NCBI GenBank assembly: GCA_020832725.1
Contig: JAFIEC010000027.1
Span: 1 to 5,914, forward strand
Source: Paracoccaceae bacterium
GTDB taxonomy: Bacteria > Pseudomonadota > Alphaproteobacteria > Rhodobacterales > Rhodobacteraceae
Length of the DNA: 5,914 bases
Direction of reading: 5' to 3'
Under the pieces are notes generated by a model. The model saw only the letters and a program-made list of their open reading frames with translations, was not told the origin of the DNA and searched no databases. How positions within the stretch are numbered: the first letter of the stretch is position 1; every line of letters begins with the position of its first letter. Both the position numbers and the translations under genes were made by a program. This document shows positions 4,672-5,914 of the stretch, in pieces.

Positions 4672-5865
4672 ATGTCCGCTGCCCATCCGAACGATCGCGA
4701 GGCTGCGCAGCCACCGGCGCGCCTCTCGTTTACCGAGCGCTATCGGCTTCAGAACTGGTTTCTGGGGATCATCGCCTTTGCGATCGTGCTGTTCCTGCTG
4801 GTGCAGGCGCGCTTCATCCTGATCTCGCTGGTGGTGGCGATCATCCTGTTCTCGCTGACGTCGGATGCGATCAACTCCATCGCCCGGCTGCGGATCGGCA
4901 CCTTGCGGATCACCAACTGGCTGGCCAGCATCTTTGCCGTGGCGCTGATCGCCTCGGGGCTGCTGGCATTGGCGGGTGTGGTGCTGGCTCAGGTCAACAC
5001 CGTGCTTTCCACCACACTTGCCTATACCGAACAGGCGCAGGTGGCGGTGGCCGATGCCTTCGGCTTTCTCGGCGAGGACGTGCGCGACTCGGTTCTCAGC
5101 ACGATGCGCTCCATCGACATCTCGGCCTACCTGCGTGCGGGCGCGGGGCAGGCGGGCAGTTTCCTGCAGGCAACGGTGCTGGTGATCCTGTTCGTGGGCT
5201 TCCTCTTTGCCGAGCGGGTCTGGTTCGCCACCAAGATGACCAACCTGCTGGGCGACGAGGCACAGGCCGAAAAGGTGGGCCAGATCATCGGCTCGATCAT
5301 CCGCCGGGTGAACTATTACCTGCTGGTCAAGACGCTGGTCAGCGCCGTGACCGGGTTGATGGTCTATGCGGCCATGCGCCTTTTCAAGCTGGAATTCGCC
5401 GAGGCGATGGGGATCATCACCTTCGTCTTCAACTACATTCCCAATGTCGGCTCCATCGTGGCCACGGTTCTGGTGGCGCTGGTCACCTATGTGCAATCGG
5501 GCGATCCGGGGCTGACCATGCTGGTCTTCTCCATCACCGGGCTGATCCAGTTCGTGAACGGCAACGTCATCGACCCGATGCTGATGGGCCATGCGCTCAG
5601 GCTTTCCTCCTTCGGGATCATCATAAGTCTGGCCTTCTGGGGGGCCGTCTGGGGGATTCCGGGCATGTTCCTGTCGGTGCCGATCATGGTGGCGATCATG
5701 ATCGTGTGCAGCCATATCCCCTCGCTGCGGCCAGTGGCGATCCTGCTGTCCCGGGAGGGGCTGCCCGACACCGAAATCCGGCGCTTCACCATGAAGGACG
5801 CCATCGGAGACCGTGCCCGCAGCCCCGATCTGCCCCCCGCCACGCGCCGAAGCGCGGCAGAATAG
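4672..5865 (+). CDS. AI-2E family transporter (PerM/YhhT-type membrane permease)
   Basis: From ATG 4672 to TAG 5863-5865 this gives 397 residues, of family size. The start is supported by GGAGA 5 bases upstream and a promoter just before it. About 27 polar residues precede paired hydrophobic helices (about 30-47 and 48-63) and a third at 82-106. A soluble segment (about 107-164) follows, then a helix at 165-181, and a cluster of four or five helices between about 222 and 350. Family marks are NYIPNVGSIVA (254-264), GNVIDPMLMGHALRLSSFGI (297-316) and FWGAVWGIPGMFLSVPIM (322-339), typical of AI-2E/PerM proteins (PF01594). The C-terminal 45 residues are polar. It is an inner-membrane transporter-like protein. 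Members have been linked to AI-2 export or ion/proton exchange, but the substrate cannot be told from sequence. It is followed after 3 bases by a site-2 protease gene, probably in one operon. Confidence 0.9.
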   Translation: MSAAHPNDREAAQPPARLSFTERYRLQNWFLGIIAFAIVLFLLVQARFILISLVVAIILFSLTSDAINSIARLRIGTLRITNWLASIFAVALIASGLLALAGVVLAQVNTVLSTTLAYTEQAQVAVADAFGFLGEDVRDSVLSTMRSIDISAYLRAGAGQAGSFLQATVLVILFVGFLFAERVWFATKMTNLLGDEAQAEKVGQIIGSIIRRVNYYLLVKTLVSAVTGLMVYAAMRLFKLEFAEAMGIITFVFNYIPNVGSIVATVLVALVTYVQSGDPGLTMLVFSITGLIQFVNGNVIDPMLMGHALRLSSFGIIISLAFWGAVWGIPGMFLSVPIMVAIMIVCSHIPSLRPVAILLSREGLPDTEIRRFTMKDAIGDRARSPDLPPATRRSAAE

Positions 5866-5868
5866 CCC

Positions 5869-5914
5869 ATGCCATGGTCCTTCACCCTGGGGCGTCTGTT
5901 CGGCTCGGAGGTCC
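5869..5914 (+). CDS. Site-2 protease (peptidase M50) family protein, N-terminal fragment
   Basis: ATG 5869 opens a frame reading MPWSFTLGRLFGSEV that runs off the window end. The W-S-x-x-x-G-x-L-F-G-(S/T)-E-V opening is typical of alphaproteobacterial zinc site-2 proteases, where it precedes the first membrane helix and the HExxH motif. Those parts lie outside the window, so the call rests on 15 residues. The start is 3 bases after the permease stop codon, which suggests co-transcription and translational coupling. Confidence 0.6.
   Translation, partial: MPWSFTLGRLFGSEV

Noticed and set aside
4447..5715. Minus-strand open frame of 422 codons opposite the AI-2E family gene
   Set aside because: Its translation is rich in H, D, Q and G, typical of antisense to membrane-protein codons, and has no domain.

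Overview
The window is GC-rich chromosomal DNA, with G or C at most third codon positions. The gene set points to an alphaproteobacterium, most likely Rhodobacterales (Rhodobacter/Paracoccus-type). That placement rests on the protein families and gene order, and the genus is not resolved. I see no mobile element, CRISPR array or phage gene. No gene looks broken, and the two end genes are cut only by the window edge.

Left part (1-1214): the 3' part of a DUF3445 / heme-dependent oxidative N-demethylase-family gene runs rightward. It meets a leftward CoA-binding Rossmann protein gene tail to tail with an 8-base gap. A 249-base intergenic stretch (1215-1463) follows. It holds two near-identical leftward intrinsic terminators (tandem copies of a 17-base element) and, behind them, a region able to fold into several hairpins. 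This is the probable 3' UTR of rlmB or a small RNA.

Middle part (1464-2944): a leftward rlmB-type SpoU 2'-O-methyltransferase gene (23S rRNA G2251 by family) is divergent from a rightward type II tRNA with anticodon GTA (Tyr). The tRNA has an encoded CCA and an unusual acceptor/D-arm geometry. Next is a leftward gene for a small Sec-exported protein of unknown function, with a strong Shine-Dalgarno site. The 212-base gap upstream of it (2945-3156) carries a perfect 8-bp inverted repeat and an array of about four imperfect 25-base direct repeats. It is a divergent promoter region.

Right part (3157-5914): a glycosyltransferase-like protein (DxD-type motif, GT-A/GT8-like signature) runs rightward and is tail to tail with a leftward small HNH nuclease-family gene. 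Divergent from that is an AI-2E/PerM-family membrane permease gene with a recognisable promoter. Three bases after it begins a site-2 protease (M50) gene, cut by the window end.

The neighbours do not form one pathway. RNA-level housekeeping (rlmB, tRNA-Tyr) sits among single-gene units. No complete new system is visible. The points most worth checking are the odd tRNA-Tyr fold, the structured region downstream of rlmB with its duplicated terminator, and the repeat/dyad array at 2974-3096.
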